Assembly (NCBI GenBank): GCA_949987705.1
Contig: OX465284.1
Coordinates: forward strand, 118,091,052-118,155,051
DNA length: 64,000 bases
Origin: Thereva unica
Lineage: Eukaryota; Arthropoda; Insecta; Diptera; Therevidae
Direction of reading: 5' to 3'
Each line of letters opens with the position of its first letter. Positions within the stretch are counted from its first letter, which is position 1. Below, in pieces: positions 53,379 to 64,000 of this stretch. The position numbers were made by a program, and so were the translations under genes. The notes under the pieces were generated by a model. The model was not told where the DNA came from. It worked only from the letters and a program-made list of their open reading frames with translations, and did no database searches.

Positions 53379-53788
53379 TATACAAGCCTAAACTTGCTAG
53401 CCCACGTCAAATCTCTTTCGGACTCGAGTTTTTCGTTATGGGATGGGATTATTCTCTTCTCTGGCTGCTTGACGTTTAGGTCATTCGGTTCCGCTTTGGA
53501 AATATATTTTTCTTTAGGACAATTCTAAAAAGGCTGCGATTTTCACGGCATTTAAAAATGCAATGCATGCATGCATGATAGTGCCACGTCATACAAACCC
53601 AAATTAAAAAAAATATTGCTGTGATTGATGTAAACGAAGATTCAATATTTATCTCAAAATCATTACTGCCCGAATTCATCACTATAGGGCTTCAAAAAGC
53701 GGGCGTAAATAAAACTTGGTAAATTTTTTCAATTTAGAACAATTTTACCGAAATAGTTTAATAGCGCTTTTGAACGCCCGTCATCATA
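53379..53788. other. Intergenic stretch before the tRNA
   Basis: No gene seen. A short alternating TGCATGCATG run lies near 53565. Confidence 0.45.
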
Positions 53789-53880
53789 GCTCCAGTGGCG
53801 CAATTGGTTAGCGCACGGTACTTATAATCAGTATTGAGTGAGCAATGCCGGGGTTGTGAGTTCGAGCCTCACCTGGAGCA
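53789..53880 (+). tRNA. tRNA-Ile(UAU) with an 18 nt intron
   Basis: The acceptor stem GCTCCAG pairs with CTGGAGC before discriminator A at 53880. The D arm is GGCGCAATTGGTTAGCGC. The anticodon stem CGGTA/TGCCG encloses loop CTTATA + A with anticodon TAT (53823-53825). The intron 53827-53844 sits in the canonical place after position 37. The T arm is GTGAG TTCGAGC CTCAC. The mature length is 74 nt. Internal A box (TGGCGCAATTGG) and B box (AGTTCGAGCCT) are present. An intron in this isoacceptor is known in insects. Confidence 0.97.
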
Positions 53881-53884
53881 TTTA

Positions 53885-53889
53885 TTTTT
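53885..53889 (+). terminator. RNA polymerase III terminator of the tRNA
   Basis: A run of five T starts five bases after the tRNA 3' end, with further T tracts behind it. Confidence 0.7.
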
Positions 53890-54165
53890 ATTTCAAAATT
53901 TAACTGTAAATTCCGACTTCCACAATAAATGCAGCAAAAAAACATTAAGTAAAACAATTTGGAGCAAGGAAGAAGTTCCATTTGTTGCAAATAGTGTTTT
54001 TTAATGCGAAAAAATCAGTCTTCGTAGCACCAGTCCGTCATCTTGTTCAAGTCAAGCTTCAACGCCTAGTTCAGTAGTAAGCTTAGTCTAGTAGTCACGT
54101 CATATATTGCTTCCTTCAATCTTTTTCTTTTTAATAATTTACTATTTCAATTAGATGGAAAACTT
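53890..54165. other. Intergenic stretch between tRNA and TVP23
   Basis: No gene seen. The end of the TVP23 3' UTR falls at its right side. Confidence 0.45.
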
Positions 54166-54171
54166 TTTATT
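54166..54171 (-). terminator. Candidate poly(A) signal of TVP23
   Basis: AATAAA on the minus strand about 100 bases after the stop codon. Confidence 0.45.
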
Positions 54172-54271
54172 GGTAATTCTCTTAATGCAAACGCAACACA
54201 ATCACACACGCCATAGAAACTAAGCTGGAACTTGTAAATCAAATTAAACAAACATAAATTAACCTAGGACT

Positions 54272-55310
<1,039 letters not shown>

Positions 55311-56544
55311 CCTAAATTACAAAATAGAAAAAATCCCTAAAATTTTCTATTTCTAAAAATCTAAAATTTTCCGGGATTTTCTGGGACGAAACGTCACTGC
55401 GCAAAGTTTTGCCAGCTGTCAAGCGTACTGTCAAACTGTGACAGCAAGTCCCATAACGTCTTTTAAGAACCAGCACTAATTTAAAGCATATTTTTAATGT
55501 CCTAAAAAATGTAGCAGGCTTTTTTTGTGCAGAATTTTATTTTCAAATTTATGTAATTGCAGCATCGGTTTTTGATTAATTTTTTACACAAATTAATTTT
55601 TTTTACCAGGGACAGTTCAGTGGCCCTCTGGAATATTTTGACGCATACACCTGTTCTAAATTTGTGAAGTTCTGCGAATTGGCGAGAGTGACGTGAAATT
55701 TGTTCGTGTGGGTGCAAGTTGTGTAGATTTTTGCGCTCTCCCACCGGGTCCGATGGGAAACTGCGTGTAAAAGTGAGTGTGTGTATACTAGTCGGAATTA
55801 AAACAATTAGCGAAAAAAATTTAAAAATAAACGCGCTACGCAACTATTTTACAAATAAAGTGAATTAGTGCAGCGTTGTACAAAAAGTACGAATAAATTC
55901 CGACTTTTTAGTGTGGAAACGATTTGGCAAGTGAGGCTCCGCAGAGCTGCAAACATACAGCAAGTCGCAGACTGACAAGTGAAAACCAGAAATCCCACGG
56001 CAAATTTCTTACCGATAAAGCTTGCGGTGTGTGAACGGATATTGAAGCGCAATTTTAGTGCTGATTGCTGATGGTTAATAAAGGAAATGTGTGATATACG
56101 ATTAAAAAACAAAAAATCGCCAATTCGCGGCTTGCGACATGTCTGATAATAACGAAAAACCTCATCCGAGAAGTTGCTGCGATGTCGTCTTCGTTACCTT
56201 TTGTTATGGAAGTGGGTGCTCCCTTGACACTTACCAGAGATTTGTGATTATTTCCATTTCCCTTTATTACTTCATTGTTGATTTATGCCATTTAATTTTT
56301 GCGTGTTTCAACTCTAAAAAGTAAGTCCACCTGGAAAACTGAACAATTTAATTTCCTAGGCAGTTTTAGTCATATCTCCAGGGCGCATAGCGTACTTGTG
56401 AGGAGCGATCGATTTTTTCCCAATTTTCTATAATTCTGACAAATTTTTAGTGGAATATTTTTTTTTGTATTCTAAATACAAGTCACGAATCGGGAATAAA
56501 CAGGATTTTAAAAGGCAATCATATAAGAGGCGAAAAATACCATA
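55311..56544 (+). promoter_or_regulatory. Shared upstream region of TVP23 and the ZNRF-like gene, with 5'-UTR sequence
   Basis: Lies between two divergent genes, so it should contain both promoters. The plus strand from about 55.7 kb reads like insect 5'-UTR sequence. A strong donor CTCTAAAAA|GTAAGT ends a likely exon at 56320. A pyrimidine-rich acceptor near 56480 (CTAAATACAAG) could start the exon that carries the ATG at 56545. Confidence 0.4.
56139..56324 (+). CDS. Small upstream ORF (61 codons) with a hydrophobic segment
   Basis: An ATG opens MSDNNEKPHPRSCCDV and continues through a membrane-like stretch, FVIISISLYYFIVDLC, to a stop that overlaps a splice donor at 56321. If the ZNRF-like transcript starts upstream, this is a uORF in its leader. 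If it is translated by itself, it would be a one-membrane-segment microprotein. I know no homologue. It may equally be chance. Confidence 0.25.
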   Translation: MSDNNEKPHPRSCCDVVFVTFCYGSGCSLDTYQRFVIISISLYYFIVDLCHLIFACFNSKK

Positions 56545-57001
56545 ATGGGTGCCAAAGCTAGTACTGCTGCAAATGGGGGACACCAAAGTCCACGAACCCG
56601 AACATTTTCAACAAGTTCGAGTACCGATGTGGTGTCAGCCGGTACGGCACCTGGCTTTAATCTATTACGAGCTTTGCCAGGCATGCACGTCCAACAAAAC
56701 GATAGACAACGGGCGCGAAGTCTATCATCTGTGCCGGACTTGCAGGCCTCTAATAATAATAATAATAGCCATCACAATCATCATGGGAACCATCATCAAA
56801 GCGAAGGGATTCCAGTTCAACAGAGTTCTGGTCAAGTGTACGGAGAACATCATCAGATTATGGTTGGTGCCGATGTTGAGAGTGGAGATGAGAATCAAGC
56901 CGGCTCTGCCGCAGCTGCTACTAGTGCTGCCGCCAGTGCCCTAGCATTAGGCCGAGTTTACACAGCCACTTCATTGCCTTCTCATATTTGGTCACTAAAT
57001 G
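56545..57001 (+). CDS. ZNRF1/2-like E3 ubiquitin ligase, first coding exon (partial)
   Basis: ATG at 56545 gives MGAKAS, a good N-myristoylation signal (Gly2, small residues, Ser6). This matches ZNRF1/ZNRF2 proteins, which begin MG.K.S and attach to endosome and lysosome membranes. Further family-like features are RTRTFSTSSS, RARSLSSVPDL and the end YTATSLPSHIWSLNG, corresponding to the segment just before the zinc-finger/RING half. Asn and His runs and an Ala-rich stretch lie between. The exon ends at 57001 with ATG|GTAAGT in phase 1, 152 codons in. I cannot find the FKCP..C zinc finger and RING exon in the remaining sequence, so the gene must continue beyond the window or in an exon I missed. 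Assignment rests on the N-terminal pattern and is fair, not certain. Confidence 0.7.
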
Positions 57002-57589
57002 GTAAGTCTATAAAATAATAACTATCAAAATATCTAAATCAAATTCAGTGCAATGCAAGGGTTACTCTTTCCATTTGAACTATACAAAATTGTAGAGTCG
57101 ATTTTTTAATATAGTTTTGTTTGCTCACAGCATTAAGAAACCCAAAATAATCCTGAACGTTAAATAGTATATACATACATGTTGATGCATTACATTCAGT
57201 TTGTTTTCTTACGAATGTAACTTTATCCAACCGCAAATTGTGGAACCTGAAAAATACAGCCCGGTAGCTTATTTCATTCATACATTTTATATAATATGTA
57301 TACGATCACGCATATCAGGTTGATTAAAGGAGGTTGTTTGATTTGAAAGCAGTAATAACGCTTAAATATGTATTTAAAGAGATGTGAGCTAAGAAAAGAA
57401 TTGGAATTCCTAATGCTCATGAATCTTTTTCCAATAAGACCAGGTTGTCGTTTTTCAGGTTGTCGTTTCAGTTGATTTTAGCAAATCAGTATGCTTAATA
57501 AAGCGATAATGTCTGCGTTAAGATCTACATACGCTTTTAATTTTCACAAAGAGGTTTGTACATTAATACGGTATACCATACGATGGTCG
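57002..57589. other. Start of the ZNRF-like intron
   Basis: Donor GTAAGT at 57002; nothing else recognised. Confidence 0.45.
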
Positions 57590-57910
57590 CATGATACTGA
57601 CATGTTTGTGCACTCAGAACTCCTGCCGGGCCACTATTCTCTCAATTATTATAGGGCTGGTAGTTGGTTATAGCTATCGGTCCTACAGGGCGGTTCCCCA
57701 AATTGCGGAGCACTTACTATGCGACTGAGAGGATACAGCCAGGAAGATATTGAGTCCCCTTCAGTTTGATTTTCCTGCTCCCAGGGAGCTATGAATCCCA
57801 AATCAATTTTATGCTATATCAAAAGCCGTAATCTGGAAGATTTCAATCGACGGGCTTGCAAAATAGACCAAATCATAATAGTCACAGTGCCTGCTAAGAC
57901 GCCCCCGAAA
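57590..57910 (+). mobile_element. Decayed LINE 3' fragment (RNase H / zinc-knuckle tail)
   Basis: In drifting plus-strand frames: LLPGHYSLNYYR (family: LTGHC.LN.HL), then a degraded AEHLLCDCE-like block, then a Leu/Pro-rich tail. This resembles the end of I/Jockey-type LINE ORF2, with altered residues and several frame breaks. Confidence 0.4.
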
Positions 57911-60900
57911 TGAATGAATATTGAAACTACAATTATTTAACTTCTCTGTCGTAATAAGCAGCTGACAGCTTACACCACATTGTAAGCAAGCAAAATAGCA
58001 ATCTAGTTATTCCGAGCGCATTTTCGCAAAATACATTTATTTAAATACTTTCCTCTATATTTTCCTTAAATATGTTATTGTAAATCTTGTGCGCTACAGA
58101 TCAACATTATACTTATTAAAATAAATCCCACTTCCATTAAGTATACTACTTTCAAAAAGCCTTATTGGGAAGTGCACTGCTGTGCTCAACTCGCTTCCAT
58201 ATATTTGGCAGAATCGGCTCAGCAAAGCAGGTGCTAGTGCAGCCTTCACTTTAAAGATTTTAGTTTTTGTGCACGTACTATGTTTCCATTTTCATGAGCC
58301 ATGCTAGAAATTCGTTGAGTTTCGGCATCTTTTGATCCCTCTACTTAACTTAATGCTGTTTCCTACCATTTTTGGAACTTTTATATCTCTTTCAAAACTT
58401 CAAATCTATCGACAATATCCACTAAATACAATTCACCCAATGAAACGAGCTTGACTACACGGATTTGAATACCAAATAAAAAGTTTTGTCGAGTCTTTCT
58501 GAATTTCAAAATACATAATTATATATTCTCAATTTGACAATCTTATCACTTCTTATCACAAAGTAAAGATATTTCGCCCTATCTAGTCAAATGACCTGTA
58601 GTAAAAAGTAGCTGTTACAGCGCAAAAGTCTTATCTTTGCAGTGACGAATATAGTGATTCATAGCTCTTGTCTACCTACCCAGCTTATCGCGGCAAAATT
58701 CTAAACGTCGCCATCCCATTAGACGTGCTAATACCGTGATCTGTCGATTTATTCAATGTTACTTTGGAACAGAACGAGTCGATATTAGGGTCATTTTTTC
58801 CAAAAACATTTTCCGTGTACGCTACATCCGTAAGTTCACCTGGTGAGAGACACCGCTGCTGATGGCGTCATAATTGATTTTCTGATACATAACTACCTGA
58901 ATAGCGAAGCCTTTGTGTTTATACTTGCTTGAGCTGCTGTCGTTTGTAAACTGCTAAAGCTTGAATTAAGCTTCTTTACATAATTTCTTCATTTCTTTGT
59001 TCACACAATGGAAAACTTGGACCACTTTAACAAAGTGCTAGTAGATACATGTTTTTACTTACTCACGATAGCTTCACTGCCGGTCTTCTCGGATGAAGTT
59101 ATAATACTAGGTTGAAAAATCCCATAAGCTAAACGAGGTATAACGTCATCCGAGGTAAAACTGGGTGAAGAAACGGGCATAGAAAGATTCGTCAAGCTCC
59201 GAATAACGAAATAAATTTCAAAAGTTCAACAAACAAACAAATCTTCTGCCAAATTGCACTTCAAAGTTTGTTGGAGCCGTTCCCGGTTTCCACCACTAAT
59301 TTATTTTTCGTCTCTATTCTTTTGGTAGTGTCAACAATTAGAGGAACTGGTGGAGAAACAAATTGAATCCTTCTGGCCAGATTTTACCGACTACTTATTT
59401 TAAGCAGAACGTAATAAATTAAGTATGGAACACCATCTTTGTCATAGTTCTGAAAGGCCTTGTTAGTGTCGATATCAGCTAGGAATTATCACTAGAGACT
59501 TATCGTAATCTAATTAATAAAAGTCCTAAAATAAAAGAAGAGTCTAGTAAAAATACTGTTTTCGCTTTAATAGTATCAATGTAGCACGGGCTGCTTCCTA
59601 CTCGGCTTTAATGGCTTTTTGGGAACTTTAGAAACAACCAGACCTTTGTTTAAACTCTGCTGCTGTGTGTACGAGTGAATATCTCTTCGAATGTGTTCGT
59701 TCGATTCCCATGGAAATGCGCTGATAAAAGCTCAAAGTTTCTGTGTTCTTGGAAATTTCTAGGATCTGTGCCTTGTTCGCCTTTATTTGCGCAGCAGCAT
59801 CAAGACATCATTATGGATTTTATACATTTGCAGCTGAAAGTCCTCTCCGCTTTTGATGTACGGCAAAGATAAGATTGCTTAAAGCTTAAATGGCGGTGGA
59901 TACCACTATAGTGGCAAAAGTGGAGTAGCACGGCTCGATACAGTGGAAGAGAATGTGAAATGAGTTTACAAATATTAAGTCTGTTTTTTAAAAAAAGCCC
60001 AAGACTAAGGGAATTTATTCTATGTTACTTTAATTTACGCCTCCTCTCTTGCATTGAAGTACTTTAAAATTAAAAACAAATTCACTTCGGTGCGAGAATT
60101 CGCTGCGAAAAGTGGAAAGAAACTTGGAGAAACCAGTTAAGCAGTCATGTATTCTCAAGCTCTAGCGTAGATCAAGATGAGATTGCATGCTTATACACAA
60201 AACCGAAAGCGCAAAATACGAATTAAAAGTGGGAACGGGCACTTCCCAAAGCGAATTTTCTTGGATCCGAGTCCCAGTTAGATTTCTTCGTTCGCAGTGG
60301 CAACTTCTCGCACTTCGGAAGACGACTTGTCTTTGCCAATTCTGTCGCAAGAAAAAGTCGTCACGGTGGTTATACGGCGAGTTTCGTGATTCTACATTCG
60401 CATTTGAATGCCGGAGGTAAAAAATTGAAAAATTAGTCAATCAGTGCCAAAATCCCAAGGTGAAGTGCACACAATCAATGAAAAGTGTAAAAGTAACCAA
60501 AGCAAAATATTTAGAGCACACCCAACTTGAGTGGATTTATGAGAACACAAATAACCCTTTTCTCATGTGGAAATAATAATAAATCGCTTCAAGGTGAATC
60601 CTAGATACGCAGGAGTCTTGCGAGTGAGTTATTTCGTGCAGTGTGATGTGGAATTAATACGAGCGGATACGATTCAAACGTCTCAGTGCCTTTTAGTGTA
60701 AAGGGGACCATAGACAAAGGAATTTGTCGCGTAATTTATGATTTCGCTAATAAAATTCAAACATGTTTAATTGTTGTAACTTGCGAGTAGCTTAAAATTG
60801 GTTCAGTAACAGCACGACAGATGGAGCCACCTGGCATGTTATTGTGCTAAGTTACGAGATAAGTTCCTTCATCCATGGGCCCCTTGCTTTCTGGAAATGA

Positions 60901-61400
60901 CGATTATGCGGCTGGCCTGGTAATCGCATAGCAAGCTTTTAAGTGAGTTTTTGATCGCGGCTTTAAGTTCACTCGAATACGACGTTGATATTTCCTAACA
61001 TTAGGTTTGTACGAACCAGCTCCGAGCATGTTATATTCCCTACATGCGATTTAAATTTTAGTAAACAACATATCACATGCATATTCCGGTTTAATTTCAT
61101 TCGGTGGCCCTCATATCAGCTGGAAAACGTGCTCCATTGCAGCTTACCGTCTTCTGTTACCGCTTCTATTTGCTATTTTTGTATTAATTTGGCTAGAGGG
61201 TCTTTGCGGCGAGGTTGTTGTTTCTTCAAATGTAAAAGATGTATCACCTCTCACATAGAACGTATCGCCTTTCAATAGCAGCACGGTGTGCCCCAGCTAA
61301 GCAAAATTGCTTCGCTCTCATGGGCGCATAGTGACTAAGTTATCGAAAAGATAAACCAAAACTAAGTTAATTTATAGCAGGCAGACAGATGTTGAAATAA
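57911..61400. other. Gene-free stretch, probably intronic or leader sequence
   Basis: No supported coding region. Around 60.4-60.7 kb the sequence (AGTGTAAAAGTAAC, TCAGTGCCTTTTAGTG) looks like dipteran 5'-UTR sequence, which may belong to the gene with a coding exon at 63306. The frames at 60162-60440, on both strands, are unsupported. Confidence 0.35.
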
Positions 61401-61401
61401 T

Positions 61402-61407
61402 TTTATT
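61402..61407 (-). terminator. Candidate poly(A) signal behind the cysteine-rich exon
   Basis: AATAAA on the minus strand, 50 bases after the stop of the exon at 61457-61681. Confidence 0.4.
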
Positions 61408-61456
61408 TCAAAGAAACTATAATTATCCATGAAAATTTTCATTTACATAAGAAATT

Positions 61457-61681
61457 TTAGCACTTTTTGTCTGTTTTTATTTTGCTCATAATGCTTCTAC
61501 CAATGATGCGACATATCTCATATGATGCTTTTGCATTTGGTGGCTGATAATAGCAATTAAAACCCTTTTTGCGGCCTTCCGGACTGGGACAAACGTCTTT
61601 TATTACCACACCACAATTTCTTTCTTCTAGATCTACAAAATTTGAACAGTTTTGTGTGGAAACCCCAATCTTTCCACTTAT
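61457..61681 (-). CDS. Candidate terminal exon of a small cysteine-rich protein (unknown)
   Basis: On the minus strand a good acceptor (TTGCCATTTACAG) opens a 74-codon frame ending in TAA, with AATAAA 50 bases further on. The product has six cysteines (NCSN, RNCG, DVCP, FNCY, EICR and terminal KKC), as in small secreted insect proteins. I do not recognise the family. The expected first exon with a signal peptide was not found within ~300 bases upstream, so the gene may be longer, nested in a larger intron, or a fragment. Confidence 0.35.
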   Translation of the reverse strand: MSGKIGVSTQNCSNFVDLEERNCGVVIKDVCPSPEGRKKGFNCYYQPPNAKASYEICRIIGRSIMSKIKTDKKC

Positions 61682-62071
61682 CTGTAAATGGCAAAATGTT
61701 ATCAATTTGTAATTGTATAGTCTTTATTTATACTTTTGATTATTTTCTTTAATGGACTCCACCCCCACTGATAATATCAGAAGCTATTGTTTTCATATCG
61801 ACATTTAAACAATTTCAATGATTGTCGCTCAGAATACGAAATCAGTGAATCGTCTGAATCGTGAAGTAACTGGTCGGAAAGAGGTGAATAAACCACGAGT
61901 GTGTTTCATGAAAACCAAATATAGACGATTTTAGTAAATAAATGAAAATAAATTTATGTGTGTGTATATGAGTGAGTTTTGTTAGATATATAACTCAAAG
62001 TCATGTAAATAGCAGCGCAGTCGATCTCTTTAAAATATATATATGTATAAAGTAAAATGATCTTAAACCAT

Positions 62072-62189
62072 GGGCGCTTTCAGTAATGCAGGATGCGTGC
62101 GCAAATGACTTATTCAGCAATTGAAAGTGAAAGCTTTCAATGACTGAATAAGTCAATTGCGCACGCATCCTGCATTACTGAAAGCGCCC
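62072..62189. repeat. 118 bp near-perfect hairpin
   Basis: Arms 62072-62127 and 62134-62189 (56 bp each) are reverse complements with three mismatches, separated by a 6-base loop. The tips are GGGCGCTTTCAGTAATGCAG and its inverse. No open frame and no clear target duplication. It could be a tiny palindromic MITE or the gene for a hairpin RNA. Confidence 0.9.
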
Positions 62190-63305
62190 TATATTGCCTG
62201 GGTTCACAGTGCCAAAGTTCTTTAAGGAAGCTAAGCAGTTCTTTAAGCTAAGCTTATAGCTTGAGCTCGCACTTTGAAGCCGGGATAAAATACAAAGTTT
62301 TATGAGAAGCAATTTTTGATAATTTTTCCATTATTGTGAGTTGTTACTTCTCAGGCAATTGCCGTTGTTTACTTGTTTCGAATTTGGTAAGATTTTATAA
62401 AACGTGTATTATTTCAAGGATGCTTGTAACCCCATTCCTGAAGGCTAACAGTACAATTTGTATTTAGAAATTATTTTATTGAAGAAGCGTTTTATGTTTG
62501 TGGGTGTTAATTGAAAGTATGCTCCAATAATTACACTAATTGGACTGTAATAAAACTCTAGTACCACCGAAATAAGCCAATAATTCTTTTTACACGAATT
62601 ATTTGAACTTCATTTGAAATTCCAGTTCAAATCTGCTTATGGTTGTTTTCGAAATCCCTACACATTTGTTTCGTAATTTATTGCAATCTGTTTTGCTTCA
62701 ACGTCTCCCTTCGTAGTGAACTCGGCTAGGAATCAACAGCTTAACAGCGTTTCGGAGGGAAAGAAGAAGAGTGGAAATTCAAAAGAAACTTTTAAAACCT
62801 AAATTCGCTTAAAGCTCCGCTTTCCGTTCGAATCCACGAAAGTTGCAATTTATTATTTGTATCGCAATTTCGTATGGAAATAACTTTTTATGTGGTAAAA
62901 AAATTTACGACATCGAGTGCAAATAGTGTAAAAAGTGTGTTTGTTTCTCCACAGGCCGCATTTATATCTAAAAACCAATATTTTCTTTAACACAAGTTTT
63001 ATTATTTTTGTTTTTCTTTGTTTGTGTAAAAGTTTTCCCGGAATTGGGGGAAGAGAAATTCCTGCGCGTAAGCCCCGAAAAAAGCGGAAAAGGTGTGAAG
63101 TTTCAGGCGACTACGAGACACAAGAAAACCCCCTTATACAAAATAATGACTAAAAGCTGATCAAAAACATCGCCACTGTGAAAATTAAGGAAAAAAATAT
63201 TTCGACCGGCAACAAAGAGATTTCTTCTCTGCCAAAAAAAAAGAAACTATCAATTCGGCAGTAGCATCATTCAAGAAGAGCAACGAAAAGCTGAACAAAA
63301 AAAAT
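62190..63305 (+). other. Leader region of the gene starting at 63306
   Basis: A likely 5'-UTR acceptor lies at 62941-62955 (TTTGTTTCTCCACAG), opening an exon that runs into the ATG at 63306. The sequence has the style of a dipteran leader (GTGTAAAAAGTGTG). No coding frame of note. Confidence 0.35.
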
Positions 63306-63369
63306 ATGGGTCAAACTTTTGGTAGTCCACATGTTTCTAACCGACACCTTCGACCCAGGAAGGATTATG
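63306..63369 (+). CDS. Probable first coding exon of an unidentified N-myristoylated protein (partial)
   Basis: ATG at 63306 opens MGQTFGSPHVSNRHLRPRK, then DYG, and the frame runs into a strong donor, TATG|GTAAGTTTT, at 63370. MGQTFG fits the N-myristoylation pattern (Gly2, Gly6). A 5'-UTR acceptor lies about 350 bases upstream. The remaining exons are beyond the window. I do not recognise the protein and assign no function. Confidence 0.45.
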
Positions 63370-64000
63370 GTAAGTTTTTTTTGACCCGGTTTTATTTCCA
63401 AAGCTTTTTGTGAAGTTTTAATTTCGTATCGTTTATGCTGTAAACATGCTAAGGGCGACGGCGACGGTGCACATAAATTAAAAAGCACACACAAGAATAA
63501 TCATCTTCGACATCCGAATGCTACACACGCGCACAGGAACATACGAGAATAGCAACACAATCCCATGTCACACCGCCCAGGCAACTTTGAGGGGCGACGG
63601 CTACGAAATAGAACTTGGATTGATTGAGTCGCCACTCTCGGCGACCTCGTCGTCGAGTGGTCTGCATATTGTGCTGCACCCTTCATACTCATAGAAAAGC
63701 TGTGTATTCTATTCGTTTTTGCCAGTCGCTGTGGAAACTATTTTCGCCCTTAGCATGTTTACAGCATTAAGCTGCTAATTCTCGAACATCATATTGGACC
63801 CATTTAGCAACTAACTTTTGCCATTGCGAAATTGGGCTATTTATGGACCTATTTTAGCTCCTTGTCTTACCAAAAGGTTTTATTTGCTCATTTATACGTT
63901 TAGATTAGCCTGTTATCATGTTATCCTTCTTGGTTTAACTTTCGAAAAAATATCGCGAGTCCCGAATATTAGTTTTTCAATTGATTGATGGATGTTGTTG
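63370..64000. other. Intron of the gene starting at 63306 (open at the window edge)
   Basis: Starts with GTAAGT. Short antisense frames at 63501-63692 have no support. Confidence 0.4.

Noticed and set aside
56545..64000. Search for the ZNRF zinc-finger/RING exon downstream
   Set aside because: No frame with the FKCP..C or RING cysteine pattern was found between 57 and 64 kb.

Overview
The window is nuclear DNA from an insect, most likely a fly (Diptera): AT-rich, introns of 59 bp to 15 kb with GT-AG borders, AATAAA poly(A) signals, an intron-containing tRNA-Ile(UAU), and many degraded LINEs and non-autonomous DNA transposons. The protein families match fly/insect orthologues; I cannot name the species from sequence alone.

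Layout. 1-5.6 kb: no gene recognised. 5596-8514: a pogo/Tigger-like DNA transposon with terminal inverted repeats, TA target duplication and a transposase killed by one stop codon and one frameshift. About 10.4-11.0 kb: decayed LINE. 11502-15283 (+): Ataxin-1 orthologue (4 coding exons, AXH domain). 17-19 kb: a Harbinger-like MITE and an ~870 bp nearly complete palindrome. 20442-47528 (+): SMG1 (nonC), the PI3K-like kinase of nonsense-mediated decay, 7 coding exons, 3349 residues. Its 15.3 kb third intron holds a complete three-exon rhodopsin-family GPCR on the opposite strand (30022-33324) plus several mobile elements, including one inserted into another. 48927-52172 (-): TMF, a Golgi golgin, converging tail-to-tail on SMG1. 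52.5-53.4 kb: nested repeat elements. 53789-53880: tRNA-Ile(UAU). 54272-55310 (-): TVP23 Golgi membrane protein. 56545-57001 (+): first coding exon of a ZNRF1/2-like E3 ligase, divergent from TVP23. 57-64 kb: mostly non-coding, with a 118 bp near-perfect hairpin, a cysteine-rich orphan terminal exon, and a probable first coding exon of an unidentified N-myristoylated protein at 63306.

The genes are ordinary housekeeping or regulatory loci (transcription/RNA binding, NMD, Golgi traffic, ubiquitylation) and do not form one pathway. TMF and TVP23 both act at the Golgi, but nothing here shows they are co-regulated. The most unusual material is structural: the long palindrome at 17.86-18.73 kb, the hairpin at 62.07 kb, the GPCR nested in the SMG1 intron, and the nested transposons.
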